Positions 34,147 through 42,732 of a DNA stretch of 49,179 nucleotides are shown here, piece after piece (the stretch's first letter is position 1; each line of letters starts with the position of its first letter). Position numbers and translations under genes: made by a program. The stretch is taken from the NCBI GenBank assembly GCA_902766015.1, contig CACXCC010000137.1, positions 1 through 49,179 on the forward strand, read 5' to 3'. The notes beneath the pieces are model-generated. The model saw only the letters and a program-made list of their open reading frames with translations, was not told where the DNA came from and ran no database searches. The stretch is from an uncultured Veillonellaceae bacterium (GTDB taxonomy: Bacteria; Bacillota; Negativicutes; Selenomonadales; Selenomonadaceae).

Positions 34147-35652
34147 TTGAAATTCTCTCGTATGATGCGGCGCGCCGGTGTTTTGGCGGCGGCGCTTTTG
34201 TTTGCCGCGCAGTCACTGACGTTTGCGGCTTCGGCAGACCTCACCGGTGTTCGTTTTCACAGCAATCAGCAGCATGACCGCGTGGTCTTTGACGTGTCGG
34301 CGATGCCGATTTATACGGTCGCGGGCGCGGAAGACGGCAGCACGGTGACGTTTGACTTTTCGGATGTCGATGTTTCGGCGCTGAAACAGACCTCGTTCGC
34401 CGGCAGGCGCGTCGAGTCCGTTGACTATCAAAAGAAAAAAGGTCATTTCCTCGTGACGCTGCATCTGCAGCCGGGGATGACATACCGCGTCGCCAATCTG
34501 ACGAAACCGTTCCGCGTGTTCGTCGATATCGTGCCGCAGAACGCGGGGACGCAGGCTGACGTCAAAGGGCAGGATGCGTCGACACGTGACACGCAGATCG
34601 GCAATCCGCCGCCCGCGGGCGAAGATATGACAGTCACGTCGGGCGATCCGAAAAACACCTACAGCGAGGAAATGGCGCCGGGCCTCGTGAAGAAGACCTA
34701 CATCTACTGGGATGAAGACGGACGTGTCTCGGCGTATTTTGTCGAGGCGGATAAAAATCGCTATACGCTTCGTCCCGCACTCGCAAAAGGACAGGTTCCG
34801 GGACGCGAAACAGTCGGTTCGATCTCGGATGACACGAATGCCGTCGCGGCGATCAATGCGTCATATTTTGCCCAAAGCGGTGATCTCATCGGCATCACGA
34901 AAATCGACGGCGTCATCGCGGGCACGACGTATTTTAAGCGCAGTGCCTTCGGCATTATGCCGGATGGGAGTCCCGTTTTCGGTAAGGTTTCGTACAGCGG
35001 TTCCGTGACGCTCGGCGACGAGACACAGCCCGTTTCCGGTGTTGACTGCGAACGCGGCGAGAACAATCTTATCATTTATAACAGCGCCTACGGTACGCAT
35101 ACGGGCACGAATGACTACGGCGAGGAATATACAGTGCAGAACGGACGTGTCACGCAGATCGGAACAGGCAATTCCTATATTCCTCCCGACGGATATGTCG
35201 TTTCGGTTCACGGTACGGCGAAGGAAGCGTTTAAGGGACTTCAGGTCGGAGACCGCGCCGTCCTTGACCAGAAACTCGGCGATCCGTGGGACAAAGCCGT
35301 TCAGATCGTCGGTGCGGGACCGCGCCTCGTCGAAAACGGACGCGTTCATGTCACGGCAGCCGAGGAAGAATTCCCGGGTGACATTCGTTACGGACGTGCC
35401 CCGCGCAGCGCCGTTGCCGTGACGGATACGGGTAATTTCCTCATCGGCGTCGTTGACGGCCGTCAATCGTCAAGTCACGGCTTGACGCTCGTGGAGTGGG
35501 CGAACCTTTTGCGCAAATTCCATGCCGTTGACGCACTGAACCTTGACGGCGGCGGTTCGAGCGAACTCGTTGTCGGCGGCGATATCGTCAATTCCCCGTC
35601 AGACGGACACGAACGTCCGGTCGGCAGCGCCCTGATTCTTGTCGAGAAATAA
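34147..35652 (+). CDS. Secreted AMIN-domain and phosphodiester glycosidase (NAGPA-like) protein
   Basis: A 501-residue exported protein. A signal peptide (VLAAALLFAAQSLTFAASA) is followed at 30-135 by an AMIN-like beta domain (GVRFHSNQQHDRVVFDV, FRVFVDIVPQ) of the sort that binds peptidoglycan or targets envelope sites. A linker leads to a NAGPA/DUF2233 phosphodiester glycosidase domain from about 180 to the end, with AAINASYFA, RSAVAVTDTG and the hallmark LNLDGGGSSELVV. The start is TTG at 34147 after GGAAGGCGG. Its place between the mreB-like gene and murA points to an envelope role. The substrate is unknown. Confidence 0.85.
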   Translation: MKFSRMMRRAGVLAAALLFAAQSLTFAASADLTGVRFHSNQQHDRVVFDVSAMPIYTVAGAEDGSTVTFDFSDVDVSALKQTSFAGRRVESVDYQKKKGHFLVTLHLQPGMTYRVANLTKPFRVFVDIVPQNAGTQADVKGQDASTRDTQIGNPPPAGEDMTVTSGDPKNTYSEEMAPGLVKKTYIYWDEDGRVSAYFVEADKNRYTLRPALAKGQVPGRETVGSISDDTNAVAAINASYFAQSGDLIGITKIDGVIAGTTYFKRSAFGIMPDGSPVFGKVSYSGSVTLGDETQPVSGVDCERGENNLIIYNSAYGTHTGTNDYGEEYTVQNGRVTQIGTGNSYIPPDGYVVSVHGTAKEAFKGLQVGDRAVLDQKLGDPWDKAVQIVGAGPRLVENGRVHVTAAEEEFPGDIRYGRAPRSAVAVTDTGNFLIGVVDGRQSSSHGLTLVEWANLLRKFHAVDALNLDGGGSSELVVGGDIVNSPSDGHERPVGSALILVEK

Positions 35653-35692
35653 AAAGTATATTAGGAAAGTTTTTCGCAAAATGGACACGGTA

Positions 35693-35701
35693 TGCTATAA
35701 T
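35693..35701 (+). promoter_or_regulatory. Extended -10 promoter of the S55 peptidase gene
   Basis: TGCTATAAT (TGn plus TATAAT) lies about 75 bases before the start codon. The -35 is poor (TTTTCG-like). Confidence 0.5.
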
Positions 35702-35776
35702 GGAACAAGATAATCGGGAATTCCGGCTTTTGAGTCGATAAAATACGGAATTGGTGAATGATGAGGTGAAACGATT

Positions 35777-38098
35777 TTGCGTAAGTTTTTAAGGAAAGCG
35801 GCGGCAATGGGCATTGCGGCGGCTCTCTGGTCTGCATCGGTACTTCCGGCGTCCGCAATGGCGCCGATTATGCCGGTCGCGGAAGTACAGCGGGGGATGA
35901 GCGGACAGGCCTATACGGTCCTCGACGATACGGGAGTGATTCAGTCGTTCCCGGTTGACATCGTCGGCGTTGTCGACAACGGCAAGGGTTCGTCGCGCAT
36001 GATTATGGCGAAGACAGACGGCCCGCTGATCCGATCCGTGGGCGGTATCCTGCAGGGCATGAGCGGCAGTCCCGTTTACGTTGACGGTCAACTCGTCGGC
36101 GCCGTGGCGGCAGGCATCAAGGAAATGACGCCGTATACGTTCTTCATCACGCCGATCGAGGATATGGAAGAGCTCTGGAAACTTCCGGATAATAAAAATA
36201 AGACGCGGATTCGCAACGTCAATCTGAAGAAGTATGCTGCCGACCGGGAAAAGCTCAAGGAAGAGCTCGATAAAGAAGAAAAAGAGAAGAGCGCGAGAGG
36301 CGAGCTGAAGAACGAAGATCAGCAGGCGCCGCAGAAGAACGAAAAGGAACCGGCTGACGTCAAGGATGATGCGGAAGCAAAAACCGAAACGGGAAAAACC
36401 GCTGACGTTGATGCAGAGAAACCGGCTGAGGAAAACGCTGACGTAAAGACTGCAGCCGATACGGAAAAAACGGCTGACGCCAAAGACGGCGATGCAAAAG
36501 TTGAGGTGTCAAATAAAGCCGACGTGACAAAGGAAGAACCGGCGGAACCAAAGCCGGAGACTGACGTCAAAGAAACCGTCGACATAAAAGATAAAGCTGA
36601 CGTCAAAGCGGATGCGGAAAACGCTGACACGAAAGAAGCCGTTGACGTCAAACCGGATGCCGATACGGATAAAGGTACAGTCAATGCGGATAAAACGGCC
36701 GCAGAACCGGTGAAACAAGAGTCTTCCGAGGCAGAAAAACCGGCGGAACCGGCTGACGCCGATATGACGAAAGCCGAGCCGAAAGACGCGCTTTTCGTGT
36801 CGGGATTTAATGCGGCGGGTCTTCGTTACCTGCAGGAGCGCATTTCGCCGCTCGGATTTGACATCCTGCCGTTCGGTGCACCGTCAACGGTAAGCCGCAC
36901 GCAGACAAAATATGACGCGACACTCGAACCGGGCAGTCCGGTCGGCGTAGCCGTTGCTTACGGTGACTTTGCCGTCGGCGCAACGGGCACGGTGACGGCC
37001 GTTGACGGCAAACGTGTCCTCGCGTTCGGTCATCCGTTCCTGCACAAAGGCAATGTCAACTATTTTATGACGGATGCATCTGTCGTCGGAACGATCAGCG
37101 GCATGAGCAACGGCATGAAAGTTGCGAACATCGGTAACCTCATCGGTCGTGTCAATCAGGACCGCGAAAGCGGTATCGCGGGCATTCTCGGAACATTTCC
37201 GTCTGTCGTGCCGATCCGCGTCAGCGTTCAGGACAAAACGCTTGCGCGCCGCGATGATTACGGTGCGCGTATCGCGTACGATGAAGATTTCCTGCCGCAG
37301 CTTTCGGGCGGTATCGCGTATGCCGCGATGAGCAAAACGAGCGATACACTCGGCGGCAGCACGGCGAACGTTCATTTTACGATCCGCACGAATGCGACGG
37401 ATTCCGGCAAAGTCGAGCGTTCGAATATGTTCTACAACACGGCTGACGTCGGACAGATCGCTGTCGCCGAACTCACACAGGCGATGGATATTATCTGCGC
37501 CAATACGGATCGTGAGTCCGATATCATCGACGTCCAGGTTGACGTCACGGTTGACAATGACCGCAAAACGGCATCCATCGTCTCGGCGATCCCGGACCGC
37601 GAAACGGTAAAACCGGGCGACACGGTCATGTTTACGACGACCATCAAACCGTACCGCCGCGACAAAGAAACGCTCTTAATCCCGTTCCGCGTACCGAAGA
37701 CGCAGCCCGAAGGGCCGATGGCACTTGACGTCCGCGGCGGCGGACTCGTTCCGGTCACGGCGATCATGCTCATGCAGCAGTCCGGCGTTGACATTACGGC
37801 TGACACGGACACGAAAACGCGCACGACCCAGGAACAGCTCGAAGATCTTCAGCAGTCCGGGCAGAACAACGAAATCATCATCGCACCGGGACCGGCGGCG
37901 AATGACATGACGTCGGAGAAGGAAACGAAAAAGATGATGCGCCGCTATCAAGAACAGCAGGAAGCTGCCGCGAAAGAACAGGCAAAACCCCATAAAGTTG
38001 ACCTGATTTCGGGACTGCAGCCGAAGAAAAAACGGAAATTTACCACGCCCTATATCATTGATAATGTCATCCATACAACATTGCAGGTCGAACGGTAG
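35777..38098 (+). CDS. Exported SpoIVB-type S55 peptidase with acidic repeat insert
   Basis: A 773-residue protein with a signal peptide (MGIAAALWSASVLPASA). The S55 region begins VAEVQRGMSGQAYTVL and has the serine motif GMSGSPVY (residues 95-102). A second conserved part from about 335 (KDALFVSGFNAAGLRYL) has TGTVTAVDGKRVLAFGHPF with His419. Between them (about 155-335) lies a low-complexity Lys/Glu/Asp/Ala-rich insert with repeated ADVK/VDVK words. SpoIVB cleaves a regulator in sporulation; broader S55 proteins like this one exist in non-sporulating bacteria with unknown targets. The start is TTG at 35777 behind GAGGTGAAA. It may coordinate the envelope gene block. Confidence 0.85.
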   Translation: MRKFLRKAAAMGIAAALWSASVLPASAMAPIMPVAEVQRGMSGQAYTVLDDTGVIQSFPVDIVGVVDNGKGSSRMIMAKTDGPLIRSVGGILQGMSGSPVYVDGQLVGAVAAGIKEMTPYTFFITPIEDMEELWKLPDNKNKTRIRNVNLKKYAADREKLKEELDKEEKEKSARGELKNEDQQAPQKNEKEPADVKDDAEAKTETGKTADVDAEKPAEENADVKTAADTEKTADAKDGDAKVEVSNKADVTKEEPAEPKPETDVKETVDIKDKADVKADAENADTKEAVDVKPDADTDKGTVNADKTAAEPVKQESSEAEKPAEPADADMTKAEPKDALFVSGFNAAGLRYLQERISPLGFDILPFGAPSTVSRTQTKYDATLEPGSPVGVAVAYGDFAVGATGTVTAVDGKRVLAFGHPFLHKGNVNYFMTDASVVGTISGMSNGMKVANIGNLIGRVNQDRESGIAGILGTFPSVVPIRVSVQDKTLARRDDYGARIAYDEDFLPQLSGGIAYAAMSKTSDTLGGSTANVHFTIRTNATDSGKVERSNMFYNTADVGQIAVAELTQAMDIICANTDRESDIIDVQVDVTVDNDRKTASIVSAIPDRETVKPGDTVMFTTTIKPYRRDKETLLIPFRVPKTQPEGPMALDVRGGGLVPVTAIMLMQQSGVDITADTDTKTRTTQEQLEDLQQSGQNNEIIIAPGPAANDMTSEKETKKMMRRYQEQQEAAAKEQAKPHKVDLISGLQPKKKRKFTTPYIIDNVIHTTLQVER

Positions 38099-38183
38099 AA
38101 TGAAGTATTGTCAGTTCAGGCTGATAATGATAAACTAAATGTTGATGCGTGACAGCGCGATGACAGGAGGAAACAGAACTTAA

Positions 38184-39449
38184 ATGGAAAAGTTGATTAT
38201 ACACGGAGGCCGGCGTCTGCAGGGGCGGGTAAAAATCAGCGGCGCAAAAAACGCTGTACTGCCGATTATTGCGGCAACGCTTTTGGGCCAGGATACGCCG
38301 AGCCTGCTCGATGAAGTGCCGGCTCTCGAAGACGTGCGCACGATTACGGAAGTCCTGCACAAGCTGGGTGTCAAAGCGGAGTTCAATCACGACAAACACC
38401 AGCTGCTTGTTGACGCGTCCGTTATCGGCAGCTGCGAAGCGCCGTATGATCTCGTACGCAAAATGCGCGCGTCATTCCTCATCATGGGACCGCTGCTCGC
38501 GCGTTGCGGACAGGCGAAGATTTCTCTTCCGGGCGGCTGTGCGATCGGAACGCGTCCGATTGACCTTCATCTGAAAGGCTTTGAAGCACTCGGCGCCAAG
38601 ATCAATATCGGACACGGATTCATTGAAGCCTCGGCTCCGGAAGGCCTCACGGGAGCAAAGATTTATCTTGACTTCCCGAGCGTCGGCGCGACGGAAAACA
38701 TCATCATGGCGGCGTCGATGGCAAACGGTCAGACGATCCTCGAAAATCCGGCACAGGAACCGGAAATCGTCGACCTCGCGAACTATCTGAACGTTATGGG
38801 AGCCCATATCCGCGGTGCCGGAACGAACGTCATCAAGATTGACGGCGTACCGAAACTGCAGGGACGCGACTACACGATCATTCCGGACCGTATCGAAGCC
38901 GGGACGTATATGGTTGCCGCCGCGATGACACGCGGTGACGTCTACATCGAAAACGCCATCAGCGAACACCTGAAACCGGTCATTGCGAAACTGAAAGAAG
39001 CCGGTGCCGAAATCGAAGAAGACGTACACGGCATTCGCGTCAAATGCGACCGCCGTACGAAAGCCGTTGACGTCAAAACGATGCCGTATCCCGGTTTCCC
39101 GACGGACATGCAGGCGCAGTTTATGGCCATGATCGCCGTATCGGAAGGCACGGGGCTTGTCACGGAAACGGTCTTCGAGAATCGTTTCATGCACGTGGAC
39201 GAACTCAAACGTATGGGAGCCAATATCCGTATTGACGGCCGTACGTCAATCGTCGAAGGCGTCGACCGTTTGACGGGATGTCAGGTCAAAGCGACGGATT
39301 TGCGTGCCGGTGCCGCGATGGTACTCGCGGGACTTGTCGCCGACGGTGAAACGCAGGTCGGATATATTCATCACATCGACCGCGGTTACGACAACCTGGT
39401 AGCAAAGCTGATCGGACTCGGCGCTGACATTTGCCGCGTTGACCGCTGA
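38184..39449 (+). CDS. murA: UDP-N-acetylglucosamine 1-carboxyvinyltransferase
   Basis: A 421-residue enzyme for the first committed step of peptidoglycan synthesis (transfer of enolpyruvate from PEP). [10 protein letters not shown] at the start and the catalytic Cys119 in [13 protein letters not shown] are present. Cys at this position means fosfomycin-sensitive chemistry is possible. The C-terminal [13 protein letters not shown] is typical. The ATG follows AGGAGGAAA. TTGTCA (38109-38114) and TAAACT (38132-38137) could be its promoter. It ends at a strong terminator. Confidence 0.97.
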   Translation: MEKLIIHGGRRLQGRVKISGAKNAVLPIIAATLLGQDTPSLLDEVPALEDVRTITEVLHKLGVKAEFNHDKHQLLVDASVIGSCEAPYDLVRKMRASFLIMGPLLARCGQAKISLPGGCAIGTRPIDLHLKGFEALGAKINIGHGFIEASAPEGLTGAKIYLDFPSVGATENIIMAASMANGQTILENPAQEPEIVDLANYLNVMGAHIRGAGTNVIKIDGVPKLQGRDYTIIPDRIEAGTYMVAAAMTRGDVYIENAISEHLKPVIAKLKEAGAEIEEDVHGIRVKCDRRTKAVDVKTMPYPGFPTDMQAQFMAMIAVSEGTGLVTETVFENRFMHVDELKRMGANIRIDGRTSIVEGVDRLTGCQVKATDLRAGAAMVLAGLVADGETQVGYIHHIDRGYDNLVAKLIGLGADICRVDR

Positions 39450-39466
39450 TTTACGGTAAAAATACG

Positions 39467-39496
39467 GCTCCCCGGATCTACCCCGGGGAGCTTTTG
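39467..39496 (+). terminator. Terminator of murA
   Basis: GCTCCCCGG (39467-39475) pairs with CCGGGGAGC (39483-39491), followed by TTTTG. Confidence 0.88.
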
Positions 39497-39537
39497 CCTA
39501 TCTGAAGATAACGGAAAGAACAGGAGGATTATTCGTT

Positions 39538-40626
39538 ATGAACCGGATTGCAACACCGATTCAACTATCGCATTTACAGCCGAAAAACCGTCTGATCCGC
39601 TCGGCGGTACACAGCTTTCTGGCGGATAAAAACGGCTTCATGACGGAAGCCGAATATTCGCTGTACGAAACGCTTGCCGAAAGCGGCATCGGTACGGTCA
39701 TTACGGGTCATTGCTGCGTCGCCGAAGGCGGACGTGCCAATGACGATCAGATTAACATTTACGACGACCGCTTTATTCCGCAGTTTACGGAGGCGGCAAA
39801 ACGCGTTCATGCACACAGTGCACTCTTTATCGCGCAGATCAACCATGCGGGACCGCGCGCGATTAACACGGACGATCCGGCTGACGTCAGCCCGAGCATC
39901 CTGAAAAAAGGTCATCGTCAAACCCGTGCGATGACGCTTGACGAAATCCATGCCGCCGAGCAGGCGTTCATTGACGCGGCTCTGCGTCTGCAGAAAGCCG
40001 GCGTTGACGGAATTCAGGTTCATGCCGCGCATTCGTATCTGATTTCGCGTTTCCTCGACCCGTTCTTTAATGTACGCACGGATGAATACGGCGGTACGCG
40101 GGAGAACCGGTTCCGCATGCTAGAAACGGTCATTCGCGGCATTAAGGAAGCCTGTGGCACGGATTTCCCGGTGCTCGTCAAAGTCAACGCGGACACGAAA
40201 GCCGAAGACACAGCGTCCTATCATGAGGACATGATCGCGCTCTTGCAGCGCATGCACGAACTCGGCGTTGAACTCGTCGAGTTTTCCGGTGCCGACTTCA
40301 TTCATCAGCCGCGCGGCTCGAAGCTTTATTACCTCGACCTTGTCCGTGACATCAAAGCCCATGTTCCCGAAGAACCCGTCAGCCTCGTCGGCGGCGTGCG
40401 TTCGCGCGAAGACATGGAAACGGTACTTGACGCCGGCATTGACATGGTGTCACTCGGACGACCGCTTATCGCCGATCCTGCCTTTGCCGCCAAGGCGCTC
40501 GCGTCGGACGAACCGTCCATCTGCATTTCCTGCAGCCGTTGTTTTGCCCTGCCGCATCTCCATCCGGGCATTCGCTGCATCTGGGCCTGGAAAGAGGAAA
40601 AGGCGCGTCAAAAACAGGAAAAATGA
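39538..40626 (+). CDS. Old-yellow-enzyme family NADH:flavin oxidoreductase with C-terminal cysteine cluster
   Basis: A 362-residue FMN TIM barrel. VHAAHSYLISRFLDPFFN, DEYGGTRENRFR and GGVRSREDMETVL are typical of the OYE/2,4-dienoyl-CoA reductase group. The C-terminus has CISCSRC followed by GIRC, a four-cysteine pattern like the 4Fe-4S site of the dienoyl-CoA reductase branch. The FAD/NAD(P)-binding domains normally following are absent, so this is a short form that would need an outside electron donor. AGGAGG precedes the ATG. The substrate is unknown. Confidence 0.9.
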   Translation: MNRIATPIQLSHLQPKNRLIRSAVHSFLADKNGFMTEAEYSLYETLAESGIGTVITGHCCVAEGGRANDDQINIYDDRFIPQFTEAAKRVHAHSALFIAQINHAGPRAINTDDPADVSPSILKKGHRQTRAMTLDEIHAAEQAFIDAALRLQKAGVDGIQVHAAHSYLISRFLDPFFNVRTDEYGGTRENRFRMLETVIRGIKEACGTDFPVLVKVNADTKAEDTASYHEDMIALLQRMHELGVELVEFSGADFIHQPRGSKLYYLDLVRDIKAHVPEEPVSLVGGVRSREDMETVLDAGIDMVSLGRPLIADPAFAAKALASDEPSICISCSRCFALPHLHPGIRCIWAWKEEKARQKQEK

Positions 40627-40686
40627 GTCAAAGTATGAGTAGTTAACAGACAAAAGAATTATTTTACATTTTTTATAGATTACAAG

Positions 40687-40715
40687 TTGACATGAGTTTT
40701 TTCCCGTGATATGAT
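40687..40715 (+). promoter_or_regulatory. Promoter of cstA
   Basis: TTGACA (40687-40692) and TATGAT (40710-40715) with a 17-base spacer. The transcript would begin near 40722, about 160 bases before cstA. Confidence 0.8.
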
Positions 40716-40721
40716 ACAGAT

Positions 40722-40827
40722 CAACGGACAATCCCGCACCACAATACATTTGTGGCGGCGGACCTGAGAATGTACAGCCGGAATCATCATTTGTACCCCG
40801 TTCAGGCATAGCCCGGAACGGGATTTT
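40722..40827 (+). promoter_or_regulatory. Structured cstA leader ending in an intrinsic terminator
   Basis: The leader holds a CCACAA/TTGTGG hairpin (about 40738-40754) extended by CCGC/GCGG, a GTACA/TGTAC hairpin (about 40772-40796), then CCCGTTC (40797-40803) and GAACGGG (40816-40822) followed by ATTTTTATT, an intrinsic terminator inside the 5' UTR. AACGG near 40724 could pair with CCGTT of the terminator's left arm, giving an alternative structure. This is the layout of a transcription attenuator or riboswitch controlling cstA. No known class is recognised. Confidence 0.55.
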
Positions 40828-40884
40828 TATTGCTGTGCGTTCTTTGTTATTGTTTGTAGTAATAAGGAAGGGAAGGAATCATCT

Positions 40885-42549
40885 ATGAACGGACTCACTC
40901 TCGTAGGGATAGCGCTCGTCGTTTTCGTTTGCGCTTATCTCTTCTACGGACGTTGGCTGGCGAAAACTTGGGGTATTGACCCGAAGGCAAAAACGCCGGC
41001 TGTCAAGTACGAAGACGGACAGGATTTTGCTCCGGCTTCGCGTTTTACGGTTTTTGCGCATCAGTTCTCATCCATCACGGGCGCAGGCCCTGTCACCGGG
41101 CCGATTATCGCGGCTATGTTCGGTTGGCTGCCGGCTTTTCTCTGGATTATTGTCGGCGGTGTTTTCTTCGGTGCGGTTCAGGACTTTACGGCTCTGTATG
41201 CATCGGTTAAGAATGAAGGCAAGTCGATGGGCCTGCTTATCGAGCAGTACGTCGGTAAAACGGGCCGCCGCCTGTTCCTGTTGTTCTGCTGGCTCTTTAC
41301 GCTGCTGATCATGGCGGCATTTGCGGATATTATCGCCAAAACGTTTAACGGCACGACCCCGGCAGGCGCACTCAATGTTCCGGGCGCTCAGGCTGCAACG
41401 ATTTCGCTTCTTTACATTGTCGTTGCGATGGGCTTCGGCGTTTTCATCCGCCGCTGCCAGCCTTCCGGCATTGTCAAACTGCTTGTTGCTATCGTTCTCG
41501 TCATTGCCATGTTTGCCGTCGGCATGCAGGCACCGCTTTATCTTGACGTTCCGACGTGGCGTCTCATCACGTTCGGTTACTGCTTTATCGCCGCTCTTCT
41601 GCCGATGTGGCTCCTCATGGAACCGCGTGACTATCTGAGCTCGTTCCTCCTGCTCGGTATGGTTTTCGGCGGCGTTGTCGGCGTTCTGGTCGCGAATCCG
41701 ACGATCAATATGCCGGCTTTCGTCGGTTTTGACGTCAACGGAAAATCGCTGTTCCCGATCCTCTTTATCACGATCGCCTGCGGCGCTGTTTCCGGTTTCC
41801 ACAGCCTCGTTTCCTCCGGCACGAGTTCGAAAGCCATCCGCAATGAAACGGATATGCTGCCGGTCGGTTACGGCTCGATGCTCGTTGAATCTACTCTCGG
41901 TATTGTCGCTCTCGTTATTGCCTGCGCTGCTGCATCGAACGGTGTTCTCGCCAAAGGTACACCGTTCCAGATCTTTGCTCAGGGCATCGGCGGTTTCTTT
42001 ACGATGTTCGGCCTGCCGGCTGCAGTTTCGGCCTGCGTTCTTACGATGTGCGTTTCGGCTCTCGCTATGACGACGATTGACTCCGTCGCCCGTATCGGTC
42101 GTATGTCCCTGCAGGAATTCCTCAAACCGGGCGAAGGGGAAGAAGCCGGCGCTGTCACCAAGTTCCTCAGCAACAATTTTGTTGCAACGATTGTTACGCT
42201 CGTTCCGGCATACATTCTGTGCCTTGCCGGTTATATGAACATTTGGCCGCTGTTCGGTTCTGCAAACCAGCTGCTCGCCGCGATGGTTCTTATTTCGCTG
42301 GCTGTGTTCCTGAAGGTTACGGGCCGTAAAGGCTGGATGCTCTACGTCCCGATGATCTTCATGTTCATCGTTACCATGACGGCTCTTGTTATGAGCGTTA
42401 TCGGTATCGTCAGCAAATTCGGCACGGGCAACTTCCTCTTCATGGTTGACGGCCTCCAGCTCATTCTCGCGATCGCGCTGATGTCGCTCGCCGTCATGGT
42501 TGCCAAACATGACTGTCACGTTCTGCTTCACGGTAAAACGGAAGCTTGA
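40885..42549 (+). CDS. cstA: CstA-family carbon starvation / pyruvate or peptide transporter
   Basis: A 554-residue protein with about 14-16 membrane segments. The family features are the N-terminal YGRWLAKTWGIDP, FAHQFSSITGAGPVTGPIIAA and PAFLWIIVGGVFFGAVQD. In Escherichia coli CstA and its paralogue take up pyruvate and peptides. The ATG at 40885 follows AAGGAAGGGAAGG. It is a single-gene unit with a promoter, a structured leader with terminator and its own end terminator, so expression is probably controlled by premature termination. Confidence 0.93.
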   Translation: MNGLTLVGIALVVFVCAYLFYGRWLAKTWGIDPKAKTPAVKYEDGQDFAPASRFTVFAHQFSSITGAGPVTGPIIAAMFGWLPAFLWIIVGGVFFGAVQDFTALYASVKNEGKSMGLLIEQYVGKTGRRLFLLFCWLFTLLIMAAFADIIAKTFNGTTPAGALNVPGAQAATISLLYIVVAMGFGVFIRRCQPSGIVKLLVAIVLVIAMFAVGMQAPLYLDVPTWRLITFGYCFIAALLPMWLLMEPRDYLSSFLLLGMVFGGVVGVLVANPTINMPAFVGFDVNGKSLFPILFITIACGAVSGFHSLVSSGTSSKAIRNETDMLPVGYGSMLVESTLGIVALVIACAAASNGVLAKGTPFQIFAQGIGGFFTMFGLPAAVSACVLTMCVSALAMTTIDSVARIGRMSLQEFLKPGEGEEAGAVTKFLSNNFVATIVTLVPAYILCLAGYMNIWPLFGSANQLLAAMVLISLAVFLKVTGRKGWMLYVPMIFMFIVTMTALVMSVIGIVSKFGTGNFLFMVDGLQLILAIALMSLAVMVAKHDCHVLLHGKTEA

Positions 42550-42602
42550 CGTTGATCATAAACCATTAACCCTATAACCATTCAATAGAATAAATCCATT
42601 GT

Positions 42603-42638
42603 CCCCGTATCCGCCGTTCCGGATGCGGGGATTTTTTT
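42603..42638 (+). terminator. Terminator of cstA
   Basis: CCCCGTATCCG (42603-42613) pairs with CGGATGCGGGG (42620-42630; one G-T pair), followed by ATTTTTTTG. Confidence 0.9.
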
Positions 42639-42732
42639 GTGCCCGCGATAAGTGTAGCGTCAGCGCCCCGGTTCATGGTAAAATGTCAATAGCTGTTTTG
42701 TCAGCCCAGCATTAGAGAAAGAAAGTGATTTC

